DNA of 64,000 nt from Metalysinibacillus jejuensis. GTDB lineage: Bacteria > Bacillota > Bacilli > Bacillales_A > Planococcaceae. The notes under the pieces were generated by a model, which was given only the letters and a program-made list of their open reading frames with translations, did not search any database and was not told the origin of the DNA. The stretch lies in the NCBI RefSeq assembly GCF_003057615.1, contig NZ_QAFW01000001.1, positions 1 to 64,000 of the forward strand, in the 5' to 3' direction. This document shows positions 28,217 to 36,977 of the stretch, in pieces. Every line of letters starts with the position of its first letter. Positions within the stretch are counted from its first letter, which is position 1. Made by a program: the position numbers and the translations under genes.

Positions 28217-29008
28217 ATGGATATTACTAAACTCGATCACTTTGCGCAAGCGCTTATAAAAGAAGCGGGGGAGCGTATTCGTTCGGCTTTTTCGTACGAT
28301 TTAGTCGTTGAAACTAAATCGAATGCCAATGACTTAGTGACAAATATCGACAGAGAAACAGAATTGTTTTTTATTGAAAAAATTACGGCCCAACATCCGA
28401 CACACCGCATTTTTGGTGAAGAAGGTATGGGGAAGCCTGTCACATTTTTAGAAGGTGTCGTATGGATTATAGATCCGATTGACGGCACTATGAATTTTGT
28501 TAAACAACATCGCCACTTTATGATTACGATTGGTATATTTATTGATGGCGTTGGTAAGCTTGGTTATATTTATGATGTAATGCGTGATGATTTATTTTAT
28601 GCTATCGCAGGGGTAGGTGCGTGGTATAATGATTCGCCATTACGAAAGTTGCAACCTGTAAAGCTTGAGGAAGCTGTTATTGGCATTAACGCCAATTGGG
28701 TTACACCGAATGATAAAATTAATCATGAAAAATTAATTTCGCTCATTAGAAAAGTTCGTGGTACACGTTCTTATGGCTCAGCAGCAATGGAAATTGCCTT
28801 TGTCGTTACGGGTAAACTAGATGCTTATTTATCCATGCGTTTATCACCATGGGATATAGGTGGCGGTACAATTATTGCTACAGAAGTCGGAGCTGTTGCT
28901 ACTAATCTAAATGGTGAGTACTTTGACTTTTTAAATCAAGACACTTTTTTAATCGGAAATCCTGCGATTCATAAAGAAATATTGGAAAAATACATCGAAC
29001 AATTATAA
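28217..29008 (+). CDS. suhB: Inositol monophosphatase family protein
   Basis: 263-residue Mg2+-dependent phosphatase. Metal-site motifs are visible: GEEGMGKP, then IDPIDGTMNFV (the DPxDGTxN motif), and the C-terminal SPWDIGGGTIIATEVG (WDxAAG-type). Family members hydrolyse inositol-1-phosphate and similar sugar phosphates. Start at ATG 28217 with GGGTGGGG upstream; longer in-frame extensions cross a terminator hairpin. Equivalent of yktC/suhB in B. subtilis by position. Confidence 0.9.
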   Translation: MDITKLDHFAQALIKEAGERIRSAFSYDLVVETKSNANDLVTNIDRETELFFIEKITAQHPTHRIFGEEGMGKPVTFLEGVVWIIDPIDGTMNFVKQHRHFMITIGIFIDGVGKLGYIYDVMRDDLFYAIAGVGAWYNDSPLRKLQPVKLEEAVIGINANWVTPNDKINHEKLISLIRKVRGTRSYGSAAMEIAFVVTGKLDAYLSMRLSPWDIGGGTIIATEVGAVATNLNGEYFDFLNQDTFLIGNPAIHKEILEKYIEQL

Positions 29009-29010
29009 AA

Positions 29011-29045
29011 AAACGCCTTGGATGATCACTCCAAGGCGTATTATT
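29011..29045. terminator. Terminator between suhB and ylaF
   Basis: AACGCCTTGGA / TCCAAGGCGT hairpin with A run on one side and T-rich on the other. Confidence 0.75.
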
Positions 29046-29230
29046 TATAATAAATTTTGTTCGCGGAATTTTCTTTTTAACTTAAAGCCCATCATAAAGA
29101 CAAAGCCTACAGCGAAAATACCTGCGACAATGCCGATAGCGCTTCCAATCGCTACAGAGTAACCAATTGAACACATAGAAAGAATAGCAGCTAACGCCAT
29201 AATCGCCATTACAACTTTGGCACGATTCAC
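29045..29230 (-). CDS. ylaF: Small membrane protein YlaF (DUF5325)
   Basis: 61 residues with two hydrophobic segments (about 5-25 and 28-50) and a basic tail (KLKRKFREQNLL). Size, topology and divergent position next to typA match YlaF/DUF5325. Function unknown. Confidence 0.75.
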   Translation of the reverse strand: MNRAKVVMAIMALAAILSMCSIGYSVAIGSAIGIVAGIFAVGFVFMMGFKLKRKFREQNLL

Positions 29231-29352
29231 AATAAAACCCCCTCGCTATACTAAAAGTTTAGCTATATTAATAAGCTAAAAAAAGACAAGCTAATCATCT
29301 TATGTTATAATAACACAGTTAAACATACGAAAAAAGAATATGGAGTGGAACA

Positions 29353-31197
29353 ATGACTAAATTACGTCAAGATATTCGCAATATCGCAATCATCGCACAC
29401 GTTGACCATGGTAAAACGACATTAGTAGACCAATTATTAAAACAATCAGGTACTTTCCGTTCAAACGAACATACAGAAGACCGCATGATGGACTCAGGTG
29501 ATATCGAGCGTGAACGTGGTATTACAATTTTAGCAAAAAACACAGCAGTAAGCTATAAAGATACACGCATTAACATTTTAGATACGCCAGGACACGCCGA
29601 CTTCGGTGGTGAAGTAGAACGTATTTTAAAAATGGTTGATGGTGTAGTTTTAGTAGTAGATGCTTACGAAGGCTGTATGCCGCAAACGCGCTTTGTGCTT
29701 AAAAAAGCATTAGAGCAAAAATTAACACCAATCGTAGTAGTAAATAAAGTGGATAAACCAGCAGCTCGTCCTGAAGAAGTAGTAGACGAAGTGCTTGAAT
29801 TATTTATCGAACTTGGTGCAGATGACGACCAATTAGAATTCCCTGTAGTTTACGCATCAGGCGTAAATGGTACAGCTAGCTTAGATCCAGACCCAACAAC
29901 ACAACAACCAAATATGCACGTGTTATTTGATACAGTAATCGAGCATATCCCAGCACCAGTAGATAACGAAGAAGAGCCGTTACAATTCCAAGTAGCGCTA
30001 CTTGACTATAACGACTACGTAGGCCGTATCGGTATCGGCCGTGTGTTCCGTGGTAAAATCCACGTCGGTCAACAAGTAGCATTAATGAAAATCGACGGTA
30101 CAGTGAAAAACTTCCGCGTCACAAAAATCTTTGGTTTCTTCGGTTTAAAACGCGTTGAAATTCAAGAAGCATTACCGGGTGATTTAATTGCTATTTCTGG
30201 TATGGAAGATATCAACGTAGGTGAAACAATTTGCCCTGTTGACCACCAAGAAGCACTACCAGCATTACGCATTGACGAGCCAACATTACAAATGACATTC
30301 TTAGTAAACAATTCACCATTCGCAGGTCGCGAAGGTAAATACGTAACAGCCCGTAAAGTAGAAGAGCGTTTACGTTCACAATTACAAACAGACGTTTCAT
30401 TACGCGTAGAAGATACAGATTCACCAGATGCTTGGGTAGTTTCTGGTCGTGGTGAGCTTCACTTATCTATCTTAGTAGAAAACATGCGTCGTGAAGGCTT
30501 TGAATTACAAGTGTCTAAACCACAAGTAATTTTACGAGACATCGACGGCGTTAAGTCTGAGCCATTTGAGCGTGTACAAATCGATGCACCTGAAGATACT
30601 GTCGGTTCAATTATTGAATCAATCGGTACACGTAAAGGCGAAATGTTAGATATGGTTAACAACGGTAACGGTCAAGTGCGTTTAACGTTCTTAGTACCGG
30701 CACGTGGTTTAATCGGTTATACAACAGAGTTTATGTCGCTTACAAAAGGTTTCGGTATTATTAACCATACATTTGATTGTTACCGTCCAATGTTACCAGG
30801 CCGTATCGGTGGTCGTCACCAAGGCGTGCTTGTTTCTATGGAGACAGGTAAATCAACAACTTACGGTATGATGCAAGTTGAAGACCGTGGTACACTGTTT
30901 GTTGAGCCAGGTACTGAAATTTACGAAGGTATGATCGTTGGTGAAAATACACGTGATAACGATATCACTGTAAATATTACAAAAATGAAACAAAAAACTA
31001 ATATTCGTTCAGCTAACAAAGACCAAACGAACGTTATTAAAAAACCTCGTATCCTAACACTTGAAGAAGCGCTAGAATACTTAAGTGATGACGAGTATTT
31101 AGAAGTAACACCTGAATCAATTCGCTTACGTAAAAAAGTATTAGACAAAAACGAACGCGAAAAAGCAGCGAAAAAGCTTCGTAATGCTGAACAATAA
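29353..31197 (+). CDS. typA: Translational GTPase TypA/BipA
   Basis: 614-residue ribosome-associated GTPase needed for ribosome assembly and cold or stress growth. G1 [10 protein letters not shown] (about 14-23), G2 ERGITI, G3 DTPGHADF, G4 NKVDKP are intact. EF-G-like domains II, III and V and the TypA-specific C-terminal domain follow. Start ATG with GGAGTGG upstream. Order ylaF-typA-ylaH as in B. subtilis. Confidence 0.95.
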   Translation: MTKLRQDIRNIAIIAHVDHGKTTLVDQLLKQSGTFRSNEHTEDRMMDSGDIERERGITILAKNTAVSYKDTRINILDTPGHADFGGEVERILKMVDGVVLVVDAYEGCMPQTRFVLKKALEQKLTPIVVVNKVDKPAARPEEVVDEVLELFIELGADDDQLEFPVVYASGVNGTASLDPDPTTQQPNMHVLFDTVIEHIPAPVDNEEEPLQFQVALLDYNDYVGRIGIGRVFRGKIHVGQQVALMKIDGTVKNFRVTKIFGFFGLKRVEIQEALPGDLIAISGMEDINVGETICPVDHQEALPALRIDEPTLQMTFLVNNSPFAGREGKYVTARKVEERLRSQLQTDVSLRVEDTDSPDAWVVSGRGELHLSILVENMRREGFELQVSKPQVILRDIDGVKSEPFERVQIDAPEDTVGSIIESIGTRKGEMLDMVNNGNGQVRLTFLVPARGLIGYTTEFMSLTKGFGIINHTFDCYRPMLPGRIGGRHQGVLVSMETGKSTTYGMMQVEDRGTLFVEPGTEIYEGMIVGENTRDNDITVNITKMKQKTNIRSANKDQTNVIKKPRILTLEEALEYLSDDEYLEVTPESIRLRKKVLDKNEREKAAKKLRNAEQ

Positions 31198-31225
31198 GTA
31201 AGGATAGTGAAAGGGAGAGATTAGT

Positions 31226-31588
31226 GTGAATTGGGTACTCCTCCAAGCAACAGAAATGAAACAGGGAACGGAAGAAGCTGTATTTAACGATTTGACAGGT
31301 ATTAGTCGTTTAATTTACGAAAATGCGCCAAATTATAATGTAGCGGGTTATATTACGTTCTTTACTGTATTTATTTTATGTGCCATCGTATATAAGTTAG
31401 GGTTTGCGCGTAGTCATATCAAACTTTGGCAAAATGCGATTATTTACGGATGCTTATTTATCGGCTGTATCGTCCTGACATTCTTTGCGCTGTCATTGCC
31501 AATGATTGAAGGATTATTAGTAGCGGCAGCAATTTTAATTATTTATCGTATTCGTGTTAAGCACGATGATGAAGAAGTAGTACAATAA
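31226..31588 (+). CDS. ylaH: YlaH-like membrane protein
   Basis: 120 residues, three hydrophobic segments (about 43-60, 70-90, 92-110) and a charged tail. GTG start with AAGGGAGAG upstream. Position behind typA and size match YlaH. Function unknown. Confidence 0.8.
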   Translation: MNWVLLQATEMKQGTEEAVFNDLTGISRLIYENAPNYNVAGYITFFTVFILCAIVYKLGFARSHIKLWQNAIIYGCLFIGCIVLTFFALSLPMIEGLLVAAAILIIYRIRVKHDDEEVVQ

Positions 31589-31626
31589 AAAGAAGCCGGC
31601 ACCCACAAGGGCGCTGGCTTCTTTTT
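31587..31626. terminator. Bidirectional terminator between ylaH and ylaI
   Basis: AAAAAGAAGCCGGC / GCTGGCTTCTTTTT hairpin. Confidence 0.85.
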
Positions 31627-31828
31627 AAAATTCTTTTGTTAATAAAGGCGACGTCTTATAAAAGACAAAATTGCCTGTTGCAATACGTGCCTCGGTTTTT
31701 AATGCGATGCGTTCATGGCATACATCACACATAAACGTATTGATTGGTCGATTGCGCAGTTTTTTTGCTTGGGGTAAGTCATCATCAAGTTGTTGTAAAC
31801 TATCGCAAATTACACACTTTACGCGCAT
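31625..31828 (-). CDS. ylaI: YlaI family small zinc-ribbon protein (DUF2197)
   Basis: 67 residues with two cysteine pairs: CVIC (5-8) and CDVC (34-37), followed by HERI, which suggests one zinc site. Matches YlaI in length and place. Twelve bases behind ylaL, so co-transcribed. Confidence 0.82.
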   Translation of the reverse strand: MRVKCVICDSLQQLDDDLPQAKKLRNRPINTFMCDVCHERIALKTEARIATGNFVFYKTSPLLTKEF

Positions 31829-31840
31829 AGTATGACCTCC

Positions 31841-32341
31841 TTATTGTACGCGAATTGCGCACACATTTGTAATTGGTGTTTCAACGTTAGAGCCATCAGC
31901 AAATAAAATATGAACGGGGCCATCTTCTACTAAAGGTTTACCTTCATGACTATATTTAAATAGTAAAGAAGCGGCATCCGCTAACGAAAAAGCATGCTCT
32001 TGCCCAGTTGTTGTTTCAAAAACAACAGTAGTAGCTGTGTCGAGTGGTTCAGCATTTTTTAAGAAATGTTTGAAGTGAATACCAAACGTACCTGTCTGCA
32101 TACCTTTACGGTCAAATTTACGCTCTGATTTTAAAGTTGGTGGGAATGTTGCACCTTCCATAATTTCACGTGACCAGTGATTCCCTACAGCGCGCATATA
32201 TTTAATGTCTTCGTCTTCTTCTTCGTGATGTTCAGTGAAGTACGTTTTTAAATCGACTTTGCGATCGTCAAAAATCCATACGGTTGGATCTAATGTTAGC
32301 GGATATTTCACCGCGCCTTTTAATGCAATAATTGTTTCCAC
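31841..32341 (-). CDS. ylaL: YlaL-like conserved protein
   Basis: 166 residues, soluble. The first half carries an unusual acidic stretch (HHEEEDEDIKYMRAV). The C-terminal part (ADAASLLFKY...GKPLVEDGPVHILF) faintly recalls the molybdopterin-binding fold of sulfite-oxidase-type proteins, but no cofactor Cys can be pointed to. Named by position between ylaI and ylaN. Function unknown. Confidence 0.6.
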   Translation of the reverse strand: METIIALKGAVKYPLTLDPTVWIFDDRKVDLKTYFTEHHEEEDEDIKYMRAVGNHWSREIMEGATFPPTLKSERKFDRKGMQTGTFGIHFKHFLKNAEPLDTATTVVFETTTGQEHAFSLADAASLLFKYSHEGKPLVEDGPVHILFADGSNVETPITNVCAIRVQ

Positions 32342-32442
32342 GTAAAAATCCCCCTCTAGTTCTTTTACTCGTCTAGTATACCGCTTTTTTCGTTGAATGA
32401 TAAGAAAATACGCAACGACAAATTTAAAGTAAAGGTAGACGC

Positions 32443-32471
32443 TTGCAATTTACGCGTCGAAAAGCTAAAAT
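32443..32471 (+). promoter_or_regulatory. Promoter of ylaN
   Basis: TTGCAA (32443-32448), 17-bp spacer, TAAAAT (32466-32471). Confidence 0.6.
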
Positions 32472-32514
32472 TTACTAAGATACACACAGAATTAAAGATG
32501 ATGGGGGCGTCCTC

Positions 32515-32796
32515 ATGGATACAAAAACACCAGCTTCTTTTCAAGAAAAAGCCCTGGAGCTTTTAATAGCTGATGCGGATAAAATTGCACGTCTAATCCG
32601 TGTGCAAATGGAGCATTTGACGATGCCACAATGTCCGCTGTATGAAGAGGTACTAGATACACAAATGTTCGGCTTATCACGCGAAATCGAATTTGCGACA
32701 AAGCTAGGATTAATTGAGCGCGATAAAGGGAAAGAAATACTTGACTCGCTAGAGAAAGAGCTTTCTGCTGTGCATGACGCGCATACGAAAAAATAA
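32515..32796 (+). CDS. ylaN: YlaN family protein (UPF0358/DUF1507)
   Basis: 93-residue helical cytoplasmic protein, opening with [22 protein letters not shown] and followed by [19 protein letters not shown], both typical of the family. In B. subtilis and S. aureus YlaN is tied to iron homeostasis through interaction with Fur and is needed under iron limitation. Monocistronic with own promoter and terminator. Confidence 0.9.
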   Translation: MDTKTPASFQEKALELLIADADKIARLIRVQMEHLTMPQCPLYEEVLDTQMFGLSREIEFATKLGLIERDKGKEILDSLEKELSAVHDAHTKK

Positions 32797-32799
32797 AAG

Positions 32800-32840
32800 A
32801 AAACTCAAAACGCTCATCATAGCGATTTTGAGTTTTTTTT
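32800..32840 (+). terminator. Terminator between ylaN and ftsW
   Basis: AAAACTCAAAACGCT / AGCGATTTTGAGTTTT stem and T run. Confidence 0.85.
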
Positions 32841-32859
32841 CTACAAAAGAGGTTAAGAC

Positions 32860-34047
32860 ATGAAAAGCCGAATTAGAAATGAACTTAAAAATATTGATTA
32901 TCCTTTATTAATTATCTATGTCTTTTTGCTAGGCTTTGGTCTTGTTATGGTCTATAGCTCTAGTATGGATAAAGCGATTAGTAATAATAATAGCTATGAT
33001 TTTTATTACAATCGACAGCGCGTTAGTATGCTTGTAGCTTTAATAGCCTTCACAATTATGAGCATAATTCCTTACCGCTTATATTTAAAGAAGCACTGGA
33101 TGTTTATAGGCATGGCGATAGTAGGTATTATGTATCTACAGTTAACCTTTATGGGGGCCGGTAAGGACATTGGTGGGCAACGTTGGATTAAATTATTCGG
33201 CGTCGTACAGTTTCAACCCTCAGAGTTTGTGAAATTATTTATGATTGTTTATTTAGCTAATACATTAGCCAGTAAAGAGGAACGTTTCGGTCGCTTACCT
33301 TTAGAAGGCGCTTTAGGTACAGTGGCACCGATTGTAATGGCAACCGGGCTCATTTTATCAGAGCCTGATATCGGCACAGCTGCGATTCTATTAGCGATGT
33401 CGTATTGCATTTTACTGGCGGTACAGTGGCGCCCTAGTGCATTGAAGAAAATTGCAGTAACGACTGTTGGTGGCATCAGCTTTGTAGCGCTATTTTTATT
33501 GCTAGGTGGGGGACAGTGGCTATTAGAAGGCAACCGTGAAGGACGCCTAAATTCTTTTGTTGATCCATTTAAATATGCACAAAATGAAGGGATGCAAGTC
33601 GTGCAAAGCTACTTAGCGTTTGCGACAGGCGGATTAAAAGGTCAAGGTATTGGGCAATCTGTACAAAAATTAGGGTATTTACCAGAGCCACACACGGACT
33701 TTATTATTGCGATTATTGCAGAAGAGTTAGGTATTATAGGTGTGACCATTGTTTTAGGCGGGCTAGGTTATATTGTACTCCATGCCATTTTAATTGGCAT
33801 TCGCGCGATTAATCCGCGCGAGCGTTTCTTGGCAATTGGTATTGCGAGTTGGATAGGGATTCAAACTTTCGTTAATATCGGTGGTGCTACAGGGCTCATT
33901 CCTTTAACTGGGGTAACGTTGCCACTGCTTAGTTTCGGCGGGGTATCCTTGCTGATGGTGTCTACCGCATTAGGCATATTAATGAATGTTTCTATGAAGC
34001 AAAAAAGAGAAAAGCGTGCGCGTAACCTCGCGCAACAAACCGATTAA
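32860..34047 (+). CDS. ftsW: SEDS-family peptidoglycan glycosyltransferase FtsW
   Basis: 395 residues, about ten membrane segments, lipid II polymerase that works with a class B penicillin-binding protein in septal wall synthesis. The SEDS signature region is visible (GGQRWIKLFGVVQFQPSEFVKLF) and the C-terminal GVTLPLLSFGG. Position behind ylaN equals B. subtilis ylaO/ftsW. pbpB, its partner, is in the dcw cluster 25 kb away. RodA is the alternative, but the locus favours FtsW. Confidence 0.9.
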   Translation: MKSRIRNELKNIDYPLLIIYVFLLGFGLVMVYSSSMDKAISNNNSYDFYYNRQRVSMLVALIAFTIMSIIPYRLYLKKHWMFIGMAIVGIMYLQLTFMGAGKDIGGQRWIKLFGVVQFQPSEFVKLFMIVYLANTLASKEERFGRLPLEGALGTVAPIVMATGLILSEPDIGTAAILLAMSYCILLAVQWRPSALKKIAVTTVGGISFVALFLLLGGGQWLLEGNREGRLNSFVDPFKYAQNEGMQVVQSYLAFATGGLKGQGIGQSVQKLGYLPEPHTDFIIAIIAEELGIIGVTIVLGGLGYIVLHAILIGIRAINPRERFLAIGIASWIGIQTFVNIGGATGLIPLTGVTLPLLSFGGVSLLMVSTALGILMNVSMKQKREKRARNLAQQTD

Positions 34048-34084
34048 AAAAAGTTAGACCAATCATGTTGGTCTAACTTTTTTG
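34046..34084. terminator. Bidirectional terminator between ftsW and ctaA
   Basis: AAAAAAGTTAGACC / GGTCTAACTTTTTT hairpin. pycA, which lies here in B. subtilis, is absent. Confidence 0.85.
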
Positions 34085-34119
34085 CTTATAAAGTGCTATT
34101 CACTTGAATTTATCCAAGT

Positions 34120-35046
34120 TTAATCGTTTTTACGCTTGCTATATTCGCTACGTGATACGAGTAAAATCATATAACATAGTAAACCGAAGAGCAGTGTAAT
34201 AAATAATGAGTGGAAAAGAGATACGATTAAGTTTAAACGTGTTGAGACAACGAATAAACCTGCAATAATTTGTAATACTACTAAAATAAATGCGATAACC
34301 CATCCCCAATAAATTACAGGTTGGTTTTTGTAGTTTTTAACGGCTATCCATGTAATGTAAGCAATCCATACGAAAAATAGTAATACTGCAAAACGGTGAC
34401 CCATTTGCACCCATTCGTGCATGTTATCAGGCAGTCTAAAAGGATCTTCGTTATAGCAGAATGGCCAGTCAGGACAAACGAGACTAGCGTCTGTGTGGCG
34501 TACAAGCGCGCCGGTATATACGACGAGATACGAATAGATAGTAATGCCGATAGTGTGCCATTTTAATGCGGTACCAATACGTACATTATCTGCATCAAAC
34601 TTTTTATCAACTTCAAAGACAATTAAAGTTAATAGTAAAACAGCAGCGAAGGAAATTAACGAGATTCCGAAATGCAAGGCTAAAATAAAGTCACCTTGTC
34701 CCCATAATACTTGTGCTGCGCCAATTAAAGCTTGAGCAATTAAGAAAAACATCGCTAGGAACCCTAAAAACTTAACTTCTCGAATATGACCTAAACGACG
34801 CCACGTCCAAATTGTTAAACCTAAAATAAAGAAGGATACTGCTCCTGTTACAAGTCGATGTGAAAATTCAATCACGACTTCTTTCGTAATAACTGTTGGA
34901 ATGAGTTGACCGTTACATCCTGGCCAATGTCTCCCACAACCTAAACCACTATCGGTTTTTGTAACGAGCGCGCCCCCAAGTAAAATTAACAGCATGCCGA
35001 TGGTTGCGCCAACAGCGAACCATTTCATATATTTATTTTGTTGCAT
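34120..35046 (-). CDS. ctaA: Heme A synthase
   Basis: 308-residue membrane enzyme with eight hydrophobic segments that oxidises heme O to heme A for cytochrome oxidase. Two extracytoplasmic cysteine pairs, GLGCGRHWPGCNG near residue 35 and VCPDWPFC near residue 190, match the Bacillus type. Conserved heme-binding His lie in EFSHRL, LHFG, MGHRF and LFHSL. Divergent from ctaC. Its substrate-producing partner ctaB is not in this window. Confidence 0.92.
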   Translation of the reverse strand: MQQNKYMKWFAVGATIGMLLILLGGALVTKTDSGLGCGRHWPGCNGQLIPTVITKEVVIEFSHRLVTGAVSFFILGLTIWTWRRLGHIREVKFLGFLAMFFLIAQALIGAAQVLWGQGDFILALHFGISLISFAAVLLLTLIVFEVDKKFDADNVRIGTALKWHTIGITIYSYLVVYTGALVRHTDASLVCPDWPFCYNEDPFRLPDNMHEWVQMGHRFAVLLFFVWIAYITWIAVKNYKNQPVIYWGWVIAFILVVLQIIAGLFVVSTRLNLIVSLFHSLFITLLFGLLCYMILLVSRSEYSKRKND

Positions 35047-35854
35047 AAGAGTTTAGCCACCTACTTTTATCTGTCAACATCGCCCATGATATCTAAGCGT
35101 TTATGCTACTTGATAATATCGAATTCAGTGGTAAAAGACAACTTCTTTACCGATTCGCTAAACAACTGTCAAAGGCATTTCACAAATTGTTCATAATTTC
35201 GTGCTTTAACCTTCACAAATCAATTCATAAAATGTTTTACTATAGATATGTTGTTTTCACTAAAATTTCGTAAACGTTGCTGATTTTTCACAACTTCATT
35301 GAAATTTCACTAAACGTCTAGAAATTACACGAGATTTTCGCTATAGTTAGGTTAGCGGAATATGCTTATAAAAATAAAATTGTGAAAAAGTTTTATTAAT
35401 CAATAAAATGTTTCATTTATAAAGACGAACAGTTCGTTAGAGCAAGTTATGAAATATAACTTCACAAAATCGACGTTTGTATGAAATAGTGAAACATCGT
35501 ATGGTTAATAAAGAACTTACGCCATTTTATTGTTGTAAGTGAATTTTTGTTAATGGCGGCTTAGAGAGCCGGTATGTGAGAGTAGGGACACGCAAAAGTT
35601 CAACGTGTTAATGTTTGCAGATCTTTAGTAGAGTGAGATTTAACAGTGCACAAAAAATTCTAGCACTAAGAATAGCGCTTTACACATTACTGTAGATGCT
35701 TTTAACGCATAAAAGGTTGCAATGTTTTTATGGATACCAATTTACTAACTGTTAAAAGCAATGCGTGATGGCGAGGGCAACTTTTAAACACGAGCGCTGT
35801 ACATACTCGTAATACACATGAAAATACAACAAAGAAAGAGGGGTTAATTAAGCT
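35047..35854. promoter_or_regulatory. ctaA-ctaC divergent control region
   Basis: 808 bases without a supportable gene. Five copies of a TTTGTGAA-like box, the ResD recognition motif, are scattered in both orientations: 35178-35186 (TTTCACAAA), 35211-35219 (CTTCACAAA), 35286-35294 (TTTCACAAC), 35379-35387 (ATTGTGAAA) and 35460-35468 (CTTCACAAA). ResD activates ctaA and cta genes in B. subtilis, so this is a plausible respiratory control region. The 3' part (35640-35790) holds strong potential RNA pairing ahead of ctaC. ctaB is not present. Confidence 0.5.
35698..35785 (+). ncRNA. Possible pseudoknotted leader of ctaC mRNA
   Basis: GCTTTTAAC (35698-35706) pairs perfectly with GTTAAAAGC (35751-35759). 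AAAGGTTGC (35712-35720) pairs with GCAACTTTT (35777-35785) through nine pairs including one G-U. The arms alternate A-B-A'-B', which is an H-type pseudoknot order. A 5-bp AGTGC/GCACT hairpin lies just upstream. The ctaC start is 70 bases downstream. No known riboswitch class is recognised. Confidence 0.35.
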
Positions 35855-36937
35855 ATGATGAAAGGGCTTAAAAAATGGGGACTGTTTTCGCTATTAGCAG
35901 CGATGATGGTATTCCTTTCAGGTTGTGGTGAAGAATTTATTTCTGCACTTAAGCCGTCTGGTGAAGTAGCACACGCACAATATAAATTGTTAATTCTTGC
36001 TATTTCTATCATGACACTAGTAGTTGTTGTTGTAACTGTAATTTACTTAATTGCTTTCTTCAAATTCCGTCGTTCAGTAGTTGGGGAAGACGTAATTCCG
36101 AAGCAAGTAGAGGGTAGCCATACACTAGAGATTATTTGGACTACTATTCCTATTTTGTTATTACTTATTTTGGCAGTACCTACAGTAATGACGACTTACA
36201 AACTTGGAGACGTAGCTGCAATGGATGAAGTTGATGAAAACGGTAATCCAGTAGCACTAACTGTCGACGTAACTGCAAAATTATATTGGTGGGAGTTCTC
36301 TTACCCAAAATATGATATCGTAACTGCACAAGAGCTAGTAGTACCAACAGGAGAGAAAGTTTACTTCAACCTTATGGCTGCAGACGTAAAACACTCATTC
36401 TGGGTACCAGCAATTGGTGGTAAAATGGATACAAACGTAGATAACTTAAACCGTTTCTACTTAGTATTCGACAAAGAGTCTGAAGACTTAAAAGACGGCG
36501 TATTCTATGGTAAATGTGCTGAGCTTTGCGGTCCTTCACACGCACTTATGGACTTTAAAGTAAAATCAGTTAGCCCAGAGAAGTTTGATAAATGGGTTGC
36601 AGCAATGCAAAAAACTGAAGGTAACACAGCGAGCGCTGATTCAGCAGACTTAGGTGAAGCAACATTCGCTAACAGCTGTATTAGCTGTCACGCAGTATCA
36701 GGTTCTGGAGCTCCAGCATCTATCGTTCAAAACCAAGGTCCTAACCTTACAACATTCGGTGACCGTAACCGTACAGCAGGCTTCATGGATCACACTGAAG
36801 AAGCATTACAAAACTGGATTAAAGATCCTGAGAAATATAAACCAGGTAACTTAATGACAGGTAAATACGGTGAACTTTCAGACGAAGAAGTAGAAGCATT
36901 AGCTTCATACATCATGGGTCTATCAGTAGAAAAATAA
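35855..36937 (+). CDS. ctaC: Cytochrome c oxidase (caa3) subunit II with fused cytochrome c
   Basis: 360-residue lipoprotein of the terminal oxidase. Signal peptide with lipobox LSGC (Cys about 24), two membrane segments (about 45-70 and 90-112), the CuA domain with KCAELCGPSHALM, and a C-terminal cytochrome c domain with heme site CISCH near residue 273. The fused heme c defines the caa3 type of Bacillus. Two adjacent ATGs; the first is used. AGAGGGG lies 11 bases upstream. Confidence 0.95.
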   Translation: MMKGLKKWGLFSLLAAMMVFLSGCGEEFISALKPSGEVAHAQYKLLILAISIMTLVVVVVTVIYLIAFFKFRRSVVGEDVIPKQVEGSHTLEIIWTTIPILLLLILAVPTVMTTYKLGDVAAMDEVDENGNPVALTVDVTAKLYWWEFSYPKYDIVTAQELVVPTGEKVYFNLMAADVKHSFWVPAIGGKMDTNVDNLNRFYLVFDKESEDLKDGVFYGKCAELCGPSHALMDFKVKSVSPEKFDKWVAAMQKTEGNTASADSADLGEATFANSCISCHAVSGSGAPASIVQNQGPNLTTFGDRNRTAGFMDHTEEALQNWIKDPEKYKPGNLMTGKYGELSDEEVEALASYIMGLSVEK

Positions 36938-36977
36938 TTATTAAGATAGCTTAAATTATCGAGGGAGGTAGAAGTTT

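Noticed and set aside
35763-35815. Short frame starting ATGGCGAGGGC upstream of ctaC
   Set aside because: Only about 14 codons with no ribosome site; better explained as part of the pairing leader.
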